A stretch of 64,000 nucleotides of DNA from WHSW01 sp963851045 (GTDB taxonomy: Bacteria; Actinomycetota; Thermoleophilia; Solirubrobacterales; 70-9), in assembly GCA_963851045.1 (NCBI GenBank), contig CAWKNC010000001.1, positions 620,001-684,000 of the forward strand. Reading direction: 5' to 3'. The notes beneath the pieces are model-generated. The model saw only the letters and a list, made by a program, of their open reading frames with translations, made no database searches and was not told the origin of the DNA. Positions 42,746-51,184 of this stretch are shown here, piece after piece. The position numbers and the translations under genes are program-made. Position 1 is the first letter of the stretch, and every line of letters starts with the position of its first letter.

Positions 42746-43615
42746 ATGGCCGACGAGTTGAGCGACGAGGTCGAGGCGGAGGTCGCCCCGGCTGGGCCCG
42801 GCGAGCTTGGGCGCCAGCCACGGGAGGCGATCGAGGCGGCACATGTGCGGGTCCCGACCCGCGGCAACCGACGGCTAGAGGCGCTGCTTGAGGGTCTAAA
42901 TGCCGATGACGAGGTGCGCACGTGGTGGCACCTGGCGCAGGTGCAGTCCGAGCGGCTGCGGATGTCCGACCATTCCTGGGTTCATATGCAGGTCGTCGTC
43001 AACATCGCCCTGCGACTGCTGCGGCTCCTGGTGAAGGGCGGCGTCCAACCGGCGATGGTCAGCGACCACGGGATGCGCGACCGCGACGCTGAGGTCGTCG
43101 TCGCGGCGGGCTCGCTCCTTCACGACATCGGCATGTCGATCCACCGCGCCGATCACGAGGCCTTCAGCCTCTTTCTTGCGGAGCGCAAGCTGCGAGAGCT
43201 GCTCGGCGAGGTCTATCGCGACACGGCCGAGCGCACCGTCGTCGTTGCGGAGGCACTGCACGCGATCATCGGCCACCGCCGCCGGGGCGAGCCGTACACG
43301 GTCGAGGCCGGCGTCGTTCGCGTCGCGGACGCGCTCGACATGGCACACGGCCGCTCGAGGCTCCCGGTCGAGTCGGGAGCGATGGGCATCCATGCGATAT
43401 CCGCCGCCGCGATCGACCGGATAGAGATCCTCGCTGGTGAGGACCGCGCGGTCCGGATCGAGATCACGATGAACAACTCCGCGGGGATCTTCCAGGTCGA
43501 CGACCTCCTTGCGACCAAGCTCCGGGGCACGCCGCTGGCCGACCACGTCGAGGTCGTCGCTGCGGTCGAGGGCGAGTCCGAGAAGCGGCTGCTCTCCGAG
43601 TTTCGGATCGGCTAA
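42746..43615 (+). CDS. HD-domain phosphohydrolase
   Basis: 289 residues. Acidic N-terminal ~45 residues, then a helical HD fold: HSWVHMQVVVNIALRLL (first His), GSLLHDIGMSIHR (HD motif), ALHAIIGHRR and VRVADALDMAHGRSRLP (distal Asp). The C-terminal ~75 residues form a beta-rich extension. Probably hydrolyses a nucleotide or other phosphoester; no synthetase, GGDEF or REC domain is attached, so the substrate is unknown. Confidence 0.85.
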   Translation: MADELSDEVEAEVAPAGPGELGRQPREAIEAAHVRVPTRGNRRLEALLEGLNADDEVRTWWHLAQVQSERLRMSDHSWVHMQVVVNIALRLLRLLVKGGVQPAMVSDHGMRDRDAEVVVAAGSLLHDIGMSIHRADHEAFSLFLAERKLRELLGEVYRDTAERTVVVAEALHAIIGHRRRGEPYTVEAGVVRVADALDMAHGRSRLPVESGAMGIHAISAAAIDRIEILAGEDRAVRIEITMNNSAGIFQVDDLLATKLRGTPLADHVEVVAAVEGESEKRLLSEFRIG

Positions 43616-43627
43616 ACGCGGGTTTAG
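43612..43627. terminator. Hairpin spanning convergent stops
   Basis: CTAAAC and GTTTAG arms around GCGG include the TAA stop of each of the two convergent genes. A compact 6-bp stem-tetraloop, likely a weak bidirectional terminator. Confidence 0.4.
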
Positions 43628-44430
43628 ACGCCCGCGCCCGAGCCGCCGCGACCCTCGCCCGCCGCGAAGCGGGCTGCACCAGACGCGCCGACGATCACGG
43701 AGTCGCGGCCGAGCTCTGCCTCGCGCACGAGACCCTCGGCAAAGGGCATCCCGATCCCCTCGAGAGCCGCCATGCGGTCGGAGAGCATCGTCTCTTGCGG
43801 AAACTGCGCCAGACCCTCGGCGATTGCCAGAGCGCGATCGAGGTGGGCTCCGGCATCGACGATCTCGGTGACCAGACCCCACGAATGTGCCTCGTCCGCG
43901 CCGACGATCCGCCCCGTGAGGATCATGTCGAGCGCACGGCCCATGCCCACGATGCGCGGCAGTCGCTGCGTGCCGCCGTCAATGAGGGGAACGCCGAACC
44001 GGCGCTCGGTGAAGCCGAGCTTCGCGTCCGCGGTTGCTATTCGCAGGTCGCACCACAGCGCCAGCTCGAGCCCACCCGCCAGACACCAGCCGGAGATGGC
44101 CGCGATCGTCGGCTTCGACGGCGTCAGCCGGGTGAACCCGAGCGGTCCGTCGGGCCGGTGATCAAGCCATGCCGCGACCGCCTCGACCGGATCGGTTCCC
44201 TCGAACTTCTGGGCACGCTCAGCAAAGGCCTTGAGGTCGGCACCGGCGCAGAACGCCTCCGGCCCCTCGCCGGTGAGCACCAGCGCCCGTGCCTCGTCAT
44301 CGCCCTCGAACCTGTGAAAGCTCTCGAGCAACTCGGCCGCGGTGTCGTCGTCGACAGCGTTGCGGCGCTCGGGACGAGTGATCGTGAGGACGGCGGCGGC
44401 GCCGACCCGCTCGTAGGAAGTGTTGGCCAC
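43624..44430 (-). CDS. Enoyl-CoA hydratase/isomerase family protein
   Basis: About 268 residues from GTG at 44430 (TTG at 44439 possible). Crotonase-fold blocks: ITRPERRNAVDDDT, EAFCAGADLKAF (first oxyanion strand) and ISGWCLAGGLELALWCDLRIA (second oxyanion Gly). The Glu equivalents of hydratases are at FTERRFGVPLIDGGTQRLP, where the second acid appears to be Asp. Acts on an acyl-CoA; hydratase versus isomerase or lyase is not resolved. Ends in a Gly-rich tail. Confidence 0.88.
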   Translation of the reverse strand: MANTSYERVGAAAVLTITRPERRNAVDDDTAAELLESFHRFEGDDEARALVLTGEGPEAFCAGADLKAFAERAQKFEGTDPVEAVAAWLDHRPDGPLGFTRLTPSKPTIAAISGWCLAGGLELALWCDLRIATADAKLGFTERRFGVPLIDGGTQRLPRIVGMGRALDMILTGRIVGADEAHSWGLVTEIVDAGAHLDRALAIAEGLAQFPQETMLSDRMAALEGIGMPFAEGLVREAELGRDSVIVGASGAARFAAGEGRGGSGAGV

Positions 44431-44490
44431 AGGCGCCAAGCCTATGGCGAAATCTCGCTTACGACCTGCCGCCCCTGAACAGCAAGCGGC

Positions 44491-44526
44491 CCCGAGAGAG
44501 CGGACGCGAAGCGGAGCACTCTCGGG
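44491..44526. repeat. Inverted repeat in intergenic region
   Basis: Perfect 8-bp arms CCCGAGAG / CTCTCGGG separated by 20 bases. Lies just beside the stronger hairpin at 44534-44569; the pair fills the gap between the hydratase gene and the small membrane protein gene. Confidence 0.4.
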
Positions 44527-44533
44527 AGTTGTT

Positions 44534-44569
44534 GAGGAACTAAGGACGCCGGAGGCGTTCTAGTTCCTC
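44534..44569. terminator. Strong hairpin at the end of the small membrane protein gene
   Basis: Nine-bp arms GAGGAACTA / TAGTTCCTC continue inward, past one unpaired A, through seven more pairs (one G-T) to a GGA loop. The stop codon of the minus-strand gene lies in the stem. The strongest hairpin noticed in the window; probably a transcription terminator. Confidence 0.6.
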
Positions 44570-44794
44570 GCGGGCGCGGTCCTTGCGGCTGTCGAGACGT
44601 CCCTGGACGATCGAGGCGACGATGACGAAGGCCGCGAAGAAGATCATCACGCCAAAGGCGAAGTAGGTGACGACCTTGTCGTCGGTGCGTCCGTAGAGAC
44701 CGACGCCATCAGCAGCCATCGCGACCGGCGCAAGCGCGAGTACCGCGACAAAGGCGAGCCCGAGCACGAGGAGTGGGCGACGAGTGCGTGACAC
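44540..44794 (-). CDS. Small exported membrane protein, unrecognised
   Basis: 84 residues from GTG at 44794. Start chosen because it leaves a normal signal sequence (RRPLLVLGLAFVAVLALAPVAMA, key Ala-x-Ala). A short external stretch is followed by one helix (YFAFGVMIFFAAFVIVASIV) and a charged cytoplasmic tail (RLDSRKDRAREELERLRRP). Domain family not recognised. It is divergent from uppP with a 66-bp gap. Confidence 0.65.
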   Translation of the reverse strand: MSRTRRPLLVLGLAFVAVLALAPVAMAADGVGLYGRTDDKVVTYFAFGVMIFFAAFVIVASIVQGRLDSRKDRAREELERLRRP

Positions 44795-44860
44795 AGGTCG
44801 AACTCTACCGCGACGACTAGTCATGCCGATTTCAGGTTGCGGGGCTAGGCTCCCGCGTCG

Positions 44861-45697
44861 ATGTCGTACCTCGAAGCGATCATCCTCGGCGCGATCGAGG
44901 GCGTCACGGAGTTCCTGCCGATCTCGAGCACCGGCCATCTGACGATCGCCGAGAAGCTGATGGGGTTCGAGATCGACGCCCCCGACATCACGGCTTTCAC
45001 AGCGATCATCCAAGTGGGGGCGATCGCAGCCGTCGTCGTCTATTTCTGGGACGACCTCTGGGGCATCGTCACCGCACTCGCGGGCGGACTGACGAATCCG
45101 GCCCGGCGCGAAACGCGTGACTTTCGCTTCGGCCTCGCCGTGGCGGTGGGGTCGATCCCTATCGCCGTCGTCGGTCTCCTGCTGCGAGATGTCATCGAGG
45201 GCCCGCTGCGCAGCCTCTGGGTCGTCGGCGTCGCCCTGATCGTCTGGAGCTTCGCGATGCATACGGCCGATCGCCGCGCGACGGCGACACGCGGCGAGGC
45301 CGACTTCGACATGAAGGATGCGCTGGTCATGGGCATGACCCAGTGCATCGCGTTGGTGCCTGGCGTATCTCGGTCTGGCGCGACCATCGTCGCCGGGCTG
45401 TTTCGCGGCCTCGACCGCGTCACCGTAACCCGGATGTCGTTCTTTCTAGCGGTACCGGCGCTTACGGCCGCGGGCATCCTCCAGGCGGTCACCGAGGCCT
45501 CGGAGATCTCCAACGGTGTTGGCTGGGGGCCGACCGTCACCGCGATCATCGTCAGCTTCTTTGTCGCCTATGCCTCGATCGCGTGGCTGCTGCGCTACGT
45601 CGCGCGCCACGACTTCGAGCTCTTTGTCTGGTATCGGATCCTGCTGGGCGTCGTTGTGCTCGGCTTCGTCGCCACCGGCGTGACCGGGGCGACGTAG
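44861..45697 (+). CDS. uppP: Undecaprenyl-diphosphatase UppP (BacA family)
   Basis: 278 residues, eight helices. Signature regions LGAIEGVTEFLPISSTGHL (Glu-rich motif with catalytic Glu) and ALVPGVSRSGATI are both present. Recycles undecaprenyl diphosphate to the monophosphate lipid carrier for cell-wall synthesis. Start ATG at 44861. The regulator gene follows after 29 bp. Confidence 0.95.
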   Translation: MSYLEAIILGAIEGVTEFLPISSTGHLTIAEKLMGFEIDAPDITAFTAIIQVGAIAAVVVYFWDDLWGIVTALAGGLTNPARRETRDFRFGLAVAVGSIPIAVVGLLLRDVIEGPLRSLWVVGVALIVWSFAMHTADRRATATRGEADFDMKDALVMGMTQCIALVPGVSRSGATIVAGLFRGLDRVTVTRMSFFLAVPALTAAGILQAVTEASEISNGVGWGPTVTAIIVSFFVAYASIAWLLRYVARHDFELFVWYRILLGVVVLGFVATGVTGAT

Positions 45698-45726
45698 ACA
45701 TCGCCGACACTACGATGGGTGTAGCG

Positions 45727-46521
45727 ATGAGCTCCAAACACGGCCTCGTCCGCATCGCCGTAATCGACGACGACAGTGGTTTCCTGCGCGTCCTCGGCCT
45801 CCGTTTCGACGCGGCGGACTGGGAATATCGCGTCCACGGTTCGAGCATCCTCACCGAGGACCTCGTTGCCATGAAGTTGAACGCGGTCGTCGTCAACCCC
45901 GCGGTTCTCGGCCCCGCTTGCTGGGACTTTCTCGAGCGGGTCTGCCAGACGCTGCCAGACCTCGCCGTCCTCGTCTGCACCCAAGGGGCGACGGTCGCGC
46001 AGCGCGTTCGTGGCCTGCGTCTTGGCGTCGACGACTGGATCAACAAGCCGGCTCATCCCGAGGAGGTCATGGCCCGGATCGAGGCGGTCATCCGTCGCCG
46101 GCGCCGAAGCCGCCCGCGCGACGAGAATCTGTTTGTCTCGGGCGAGTTCGAGATTCGCTCGAATCAGTTCCAGGCGTACGTCTCCGGCGAGAGCCTCGAG
46201 CTGACTCGACGGGAGTTCGAGCTGGTTCAGGTCCTCGCCGAGGCCTCAGGGCGCGTGATTGAGCGCGAGGAGATCTACCAGCGGGTGTGGGGCTACGCGA
46301 TGGCCCATGGCGATCGCTCCGTCGACGTCTTCGTCCGCAAGCTACGGGCGAAGCTGCAGAAGCTCTCCCCGCGCTGGGAGTACATCCACACGCATTTCGG
46401 AATCGGCTACCGGTTCGAGCCGGTTCTCGTCGACCCTTCGCAGATCCCGCCGGACGCCTTCGGCAAGGACATTCGGGTCGCCGGCCAACCCGAATCGACT
46501 CACGTCAGCAGTTCCGCGTAG
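45727..46521 (+). CDS. OmpR/PhoB-like response regulator lacking the phospho-acceptor Asp
   Basis: 264 residues from ATG 45727 (ATG 45715 possible). Receiver-like domain ~1-120: acidic triplet Asp14-16 and Lys107 in WINKPA are kept, but the beta-3 site reads VVVNPAVL with Asn57 where the phosphorylated Asp should be. The C-terminal winged helix (~135-240) is typical: LTRREFELVQVLAEASGRVI, SVDVFVRKLRAKL and HTHFGIGYRFEP. A 25-residue tail follows. No histidine kinase gene is adjacent. Likely a phosphorylation-independent DNA-binding regulator; candidate targets are the propeller gene and pst operon downstream (inference). Confidence 0.85.
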   Translation: MSSKHGLVRIAVIDDDSGFLRVLGLRFDAADWEYRVHGSSILTEDLVAMKLNAVVVNPAVLGPACWDFLERVCQTLPDLAVLVCTQGATVAQRVRGLRLGVDDWINKPAHPEEVMARIEAVIRRRRRSRPRDENLFVSGEFEIRSNQFQAYVSGESLELTRREFELVQVLAEASGRVIEREEIYQRVWGYAMAHGDRSVDVFVRKLRAKLQKLSPRWEYIHTHFGIGYRFEPVLVDPSQIPPDAFGKDIRVAGQPESTHVSSSA

Positions 46522-46588
46522 CGCCCCGGCTTACCGCGCCCCTTCACATTCTTCGCTGGATCGAATAGGTTCAGCGATCGGAGTCTCG

Positions 46589-49500
46589 TTGCGAGGGAAC
46601 GCACGACAGCACGCCGGACGAGGGACCCCAGGCAGGCGGAGGCGCCTTGGTGCTCTGGCGTTCTCTGCTGCAGCCGTCAGCTTGGTCGCGGCGGCGATCG
46701 CGTTCGCGGCGACCGGGGAGCTCAGCTACCAGCAACGCATGCCCGAGTACGATCTCGGCACCACGACGGGGATCGCCGCGTCGCCCGACAGCGCCAACCT
46801 TTACGTCTCCGGAAACGACTCGATCACCGTCCTCGCCCGCAACCCGGCGACCGGCACCTTCACCTACCTCGAGACCGAGACCGACGGCGTCGATGACCCG
46901 GGCGACGCCGGTGGGACGGTTGACGGCCTCGACAGCACGACGGGTGTGGCGGTTTCAGCCGACGGCAAGAACGTCTACGCATCCGGCTGGCAGAGCGACA
47001 ACGCCATCGCCGTATTCGCCCGCGACACGCTAACCGGCAAGCTCAGCTTCGTCGAGGCGGAGCGTGACGGGGTCAACGACCCGAGTGATCCCGGGGCGAC
47101 CGTGGACTTCATGTTCCGCCCCGAGGCCGTCGCGGTGTCCCCCGACGGGGGCAGCGTGTACGCGACCAGCAGCTCCGACAACTCGGTGGTCGGTTTCGAG
47201 CGCGACCCGCTCACGGGCAAGCTCAGCTACCTCGAGGCCGAACGCGACGGCGTCAACGACGGCAGCGATGCCGGCGGCACCGTCGACGGGATGAACTCGG
47301 GCGCCTCGGTCACCGTCGCCCCCGATTCGGAGGCGGTCTACGTCGGCACCGACGGCGATGACTCGGTGGCCGTGTTCAAGCGCGACACGCTGACCGGCAA
47401 GCTCAGCTTCGTCGAGGCCGAGTTCGACGGCATCGACGACGGCGGCCCGGGGGGAGTTGTGAACGGGCTCAACTCGACCAACGCGGTGTTGGTCTCGCCC
47501 GACGAGGACGTCGTCTTCGCGGCCGGGAGGTTGGACTCTGCGATCGCCGTATTCGACCGCGATACGGCGACGGAGGAACTCGACTTCGTCGAGGCCGAGG
47601 TGAACGGGATCGACGACCTCACAGACGCAGGCGATCCGGTTGACAATCTCGGTTTCCCGACCGGGCTCACCATGTCACCCAACGGCAACAACCTCTACGT
47701 GTCCGCCTCCACGAGCGCGGCGACCGTTGTGTTCCGCTACATCGCGGCTACGAGCGAGCTCAGCTTCCACGAGGCCGAGGTCGATGGTGTCAACGACCCG
47801 GGCGACGCCGGCCCGGCGGTCGCCGGACTCACATCACCCCAGGCCCTCACGCTCACCCCTGACGGCGACCACGTGTATGTCGCCGGTGCCAACGGCGACG
47901 GGCTCGCCGCCTTCGATCGCGAGCCGCCCGGCAACCCGACTTTCGGCTCGCTCAGCTTCCTGCACCGCGAGCCGCAGTTCAGCCTTGCGAGCCCACGCGG
48001 TGTCGCCGTCTCGCCCGACGGTAAGCACGTCCTCTTTACTTCGAATGGGGACGAGTCGGTGCGTTCGTTCGGCCGCGTTCCGGCTACCGGCGCCGTCACG
48101 CTCGTCGATACCGAGACCGAGGGAGTCAACGACCCGAGCGACGGCGCACCTGCAGCCGCCGGGCTTGACGAGCCGACCGCCGTCACCGTCTCTCCCGATG
48201 GTGCTTACGTCTACGTCACCGACACGAGCACCTACTCGATCAGCACCTTCGGGCTCAACCCAACCACCGGTGAGCTCACCTACATCGAGACCGAGGCCGA
48301 CGGGGTCGACGACCTCAGCGATCCGGGCCCGACCGTAACCGGTCTCTACGAGCCTTGGGACGTGATCATCTCGCCAGACGGCGCCAGCGTCTACGGACTT
48401 GCCAACAGCGACGACGGGATTGCCGCCTTCGCGCGAAATCCAGCAACCGGCAGGCTGACCTTCGTTGAGGCGGAGTTCGACGGCGTTGCCGGGGCGGATG
48501 GGCTCAAGGGCGTTCAGGGCGCGGAGATCAGTCCCGACGGAAAACACATCTACACCGCCGGGCGCGACGTGTCGGAGGCCGGCGTCTTCTCCCGCAATTC
48601 CGCGACGAGCGCGCTCACCTTCGTCGAGGTCGAAAATCAGGGCATCAACGACCCGACCGACGGCGGTGGGACTGTGGACGGGCTCGACAGCGGCCCCGAC
48701 GACGTCGCCGTCTCCCCCGACGGCGGTCAGGTCTACTTCCTCTCAAGCTCGGCGATTGCAGTCTTCGATCGCGATGCGACGACGGGCAGGCTGAGCTTCG
48801 CCGAGGTTGAGCGGGACGGCGACGACGACCCGGGCGACGACGGCGCGATCGTGGACGGGCTCTCGAGCGGGCAGGCGCTTGCCGTCTCCCCCGACGGCGG
48901 TCAGGTATACGCCGGGGCGCAGGGTAACCCCGGAACCCTGGTCACCTTCACCCGCAACCGAACGACGGGCAGGCTGAGCTTCCTCGAGGTCGAGCGTGAG
49001 GGGACGGACGATCCCAGCGATGGCGGCGGCCGGCCCTCCGGGCTCGATCGGATTGAGGACATCGCAATCGCTCCGGATGGAAGCCACATCTACCTCGCCG
49101 CCGGGGATAGCAACAGCCTCACGATCTTCGACCGCGAGGACGACCTCGTCGCCCCGGAAACAACGATCACCTCGGGGCCAGGGGAGGGTGAGACAACGGC
49201 GGACTCGACCCCGTCGTTCGGATTCGCCTCAAACGAGGCGTCGGTGACCTTCGCGTGCCGGGTGGACGGCGCCGCCCCCGCGCCCTGTCCGACCAGTCTG
49301 CCCGCCCTCGCCGACGGAGCCCACACGTTCTCGGTTACAGCCACCGACAGCGAGGGCAACACCGACGCCACCCCGGCAACACGCAACTTCGCGGTCGATA
49401 CCGTCGCCCCGGAGACGACGATCACCGCCGGCCCCAGCGGTGCGACCACGTCCTCGAGCCCAAGCTTTACGTTCGGATCGACCGAGCCGGGTTCGAGCTT

Positions 49501-50002
49501 CAGCTGCAGGCTCGATGACGAGGCCTTTGCGCCGTGCACCTCGGCGAAGTCCTACGGCGCCGTCGCCGACGGTGCGCACAAATTCAGGGTCCGTGCGACC
49601 GACGTTCCGGGGAACACGGACCTGACCCCGGCGCTTCGCGAGTTCACCGTCGACACCGAGGTCGAGGGCGCCGGAATCGATGCGAAGAAAAAGCAGAAGC
49701 AAAAGGGTAAGAAGATCAAGCTGAAGGTCGACGTCGTGGCGGCGGAGGATGCAACCGCCGAGGGCAGCGGAAAGATCGTGGTCGGCAAGAAGACCTACAA
49801 GCTCGCCGACCGGAGCAAGGACATCAAGGCCGGATCCGAGAAGACGCTCAAGCTGAAGCCGAAGAAGTCAGGCCACAAACGCAAGATCGCGAAAGCGCTG
49901 GCTGCCAAAAAGAAGGCAAAGGCGAAGCTAGAGATCACGCTCACCGACGCGCTCGGCAACGTCTGGGTTGAGACGCCGAAGGTAAAGCTCAAAGCAAGCT
50001 GA
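46589..50002 (+). CDS. Secreted double beta-propeller protein with C-terminal Ig-like repeats and Lys-rich tail
   Basis: 1137 residues from TTG at 46589 (GGAG 5 bp upstream; no ATG fits). Signal sequence ends near AAIAFAATGE. Residues ~35-855 hold 14 blade repeats of the lactonase type, each with SPDG-xx-VY and TG-x-LSF motifs and an acidic DGVNDP loop. Blades 1 and 8 share a distinct form without the acidic loop, implying two seven-bladed propellers. Two Ig-like repeats (VAPETTITxGP) follow at ~855-1030, then a Lys-rich basic region (KKKQKQKGKK) and a beta domain. Extracellular; ligand unknown. A single TTCACA lies 41 bp upstream. Confidence 0.82.
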   Translation: MRGNARQHAGRGTPGRRRRLGALAFSAAAVSLVAAAIAFAATGELSYQQRMPEYDLGTTTGIAASPDSANLYVSGNDSITVLARNPATGTFTYLETETDGVDDPGDAGGTVDGLDSTTGVAVSADGKNVYASGWQSDNAIAVFARDTLTGKLSFVEAERDGVNDPSDPGATVDFMFRPEAVAVSPDGGSVYATSSSDNSVVGFERDPLTGKLSYLEAERDGVNDGSDAGGTVDGMNSGASVTVAPDSEAVYVGTDGDDSVAVFKRDTLTGKLSFVEAEFDGIDDGGPGGVVNGLNSTNAVLVSPDEDVVFAAGRLDSAIAVFDRDTATEELDFVEAEVNGIDDLTDAGDPVDNLGFPTGLTMSPNGNNLYVSASTSAATVVFRYIAATSELSFHEAEVDGVNDPGDAGPAVAGLTSPQALTLTPDGDHVYVAGANGDGLAAFDREPPGNPTFGSLSFLHREPQFSLASPRGVAVSPDGKHVLFTSNGDESVRSFGRVPATGAVTLVDTETEGVNDPSDGAPAAAGLDEPTAVTVSPDGAYVYVTDTSTYSISTFGLNPTTGELTYIETEADGVDDLSDPGPTVTGLYEPWDVIISPDGASVYGLANSDDGIAAFARNPATGRLTFVEAEFDGVAGADGLKGVQGAEISPDGKHIYTAGRDVSEAGVFSRNSATSALTFVEVENQGINDPTDGGGTVDGLDSGPDDVAVSPDGGQVYFLSSSAIAVFDRDATTGRLSFAEVERDGDDDPGDDGAIVDGLSSGQALAVSPDGGQVYAGAQGNPGTLVTFTRNRTTGRLSFLEVEREGTDDPSDGGGRPSGLDRIEDIAIAPDGSHIYLAAGDSNSLTIFDREDDLVAPETTITSGPGEGETTADSTPSFGFASNEASVTFACRVDGAAPAPCPTSLPALADGAHTFSVTATDSEGNTDATPATRNFAVDTVAPETTITAGPSGATTSSSPSFTFGSTEPGSSFSCRLDDEAFAPCTSAKSYGAVADGAHKFRVRATDVPGNTDLTPALREFTVDTEVEGAGIDAKKKQKQKGKKIKLKVDVVAAEDATAEGSGKIVVGKKTYKLADRSKDIKAGSEKTLKLKPKKSGHKRKIAKALAAKKKAKAKLEITLTDALGNVWVETPKVKLKAS

Positions 50003-50026
50003 CCCCGCTGCCTGCGTTCTCCGCCC

Positions 50027-50043
50027 TTCACAGCCTTTTCACA
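50027..50043 (+). promoter_or_regulatory. Putative PHO-box-like direct repeat upstream of pstS
   Basis: TTCACA occurs at 50027-50032 and again at 50038-50043, an 11-bp period as in PHO boxes of Streptomyces (GTTCACC repeats) and E. coli. It is 134 bp before pstS. The remaining gap (50003-50177) shows no other gene. Confidence 0.45.
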
Positions 50044-50177
50044 CCAGCGCACCTTCGCTAGCTCAGTCTGAGGTCGAACGGTGCGGCAGTGCTCGTTAGC
50101 CGCGCCTGGGGCGATGGCCCGTTCGTGTGCTGGGCCGCCCCCGCCTATATCGAAGAAACAGAAGGAGACCAAGGAAC

Positions 50178-51146
50178 GTGATCTCTAAGCAGTGGCTGTT
50201 CGCCGCGTGCGCGAGTGCCCTCATTTCAGTCGGAGTTGGCGCGTGCGGCGGCGACGACGAGCCATCAACGAGCGGAGCCAGCGGCGGCGAGATTTCCGGA
50301 AAGATCACCATCGACGGATCGTCGACGGTGGAGCCGTTCGCCCAGGCTGCGGCAGAACTCTTTAACGAGGAGAACTCCGGCGTCGACATCACCGTCGGCG
50401 CGGCCGGCACCAGCGGAGGCTTCGAGAAGTTCTGCGCCGGGGAGACCGATATCTCCAACGCATCGCGGCCGATCGAGACCGAAGAGGTCGATGCCTGCGA
50501 GAAGGGCGGCGTCGAGTACAGCGAGGTGCAGGTTGCAAACGACGGCATCTCAGTGGTGTCCAACCCGGCGCTACCGATCGCCTGCCTGACCACGGATCAG
50601 CTCAAGCAACTGTGGGCCGACGACGCGGTCTCGAACTACAGCGAGCTCGGCGATGATGCCGACAGCGGCGAGGCGATCCCGGATGCGAGCATCAGCCTCT
50701 ACGGTCCGGGCACCGACTCGGGCACGTTCGACTACTTCACCGACGCGATCAACGGTGAAGAGGGCGCGAGCCGTCAGGACTATCAGGCGTCCGAGGACGA
50801 CAACGTGCTGGTCCAGGGCGTCTCTGGTGACCAGGCCGGCCTCGCGTACTTCGGGTTCTCCTACTACGAGCAGAACACGGACGCGCTGAACCTCGTCTCC
50901 GTCGACTCGGGTGACGGGTGCGTCGCGCCGAGTGCCGAAACGATTCAGGACGGCTCCTACACGCCGCTCTCGCGTCCGCTGTTCATGTATCCGAGCGCCG
51001 AGTCGGCGGCCCGCCCAGAGGTGGCCGCGTTCCTCCAGTTCATCTCGGACAACTACGAGTCGATCGCCGAGGCGGCGCTCACCGTGCCGATGTCCGACGA
51101 GCAGGCCACGGAGGCTCAGTCGGCCGTGACGAAGGCGATTGGCTAA
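50178..51146 (+). CDS. pstS: Phosphate ABC transporter substrate-binding lipoprotein PstS
   Basis: 322 residues from GTG with AAGGA upstream. Signal peptide and lipobox (GVGAC) give a lipidated Cys. Phosphate-binding blocks: DGSSTVEPFAQAAAELF, GAAGTSGGFEKFCAGETDISNASRPI and YGPGTDSGTFDYF. Binds phosphate outside the membrane and delivers it to PstCA. First gene of pstSCAB-phoU. Confidence 0.95.
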   Translation: MISKQWLFAACASALISVGVGACGGDDEPSTSGASGGEISGKITIDGSSTVEPFAQAAAELFNEENSGVDITVGAAGTSGGFEKFCAGETDISNASRPIETEEVDACEKGGVEYSEVQVANDGISVVSNPALPIACLTTDQLKQLWADDAVSNYSELGDDADSGEAIPDASISLYGPGTDSGTFDYFTDAINGEEGASRQDYQASEDDNVLVQGVSGDQAGLAYFGFSYYEQNTDALNLVSVDSGDGCVAPSAETIQDGSYTPLSRPLFMYPSAESAARPEVAAFLQFISDNYESIAEAALTVPMSDEQATEAQSAVTKAIG

Positions 51147-51184
51147 GGCCCCTCGAGGGGCGCCGGCCGAAGCACGAGCACACG

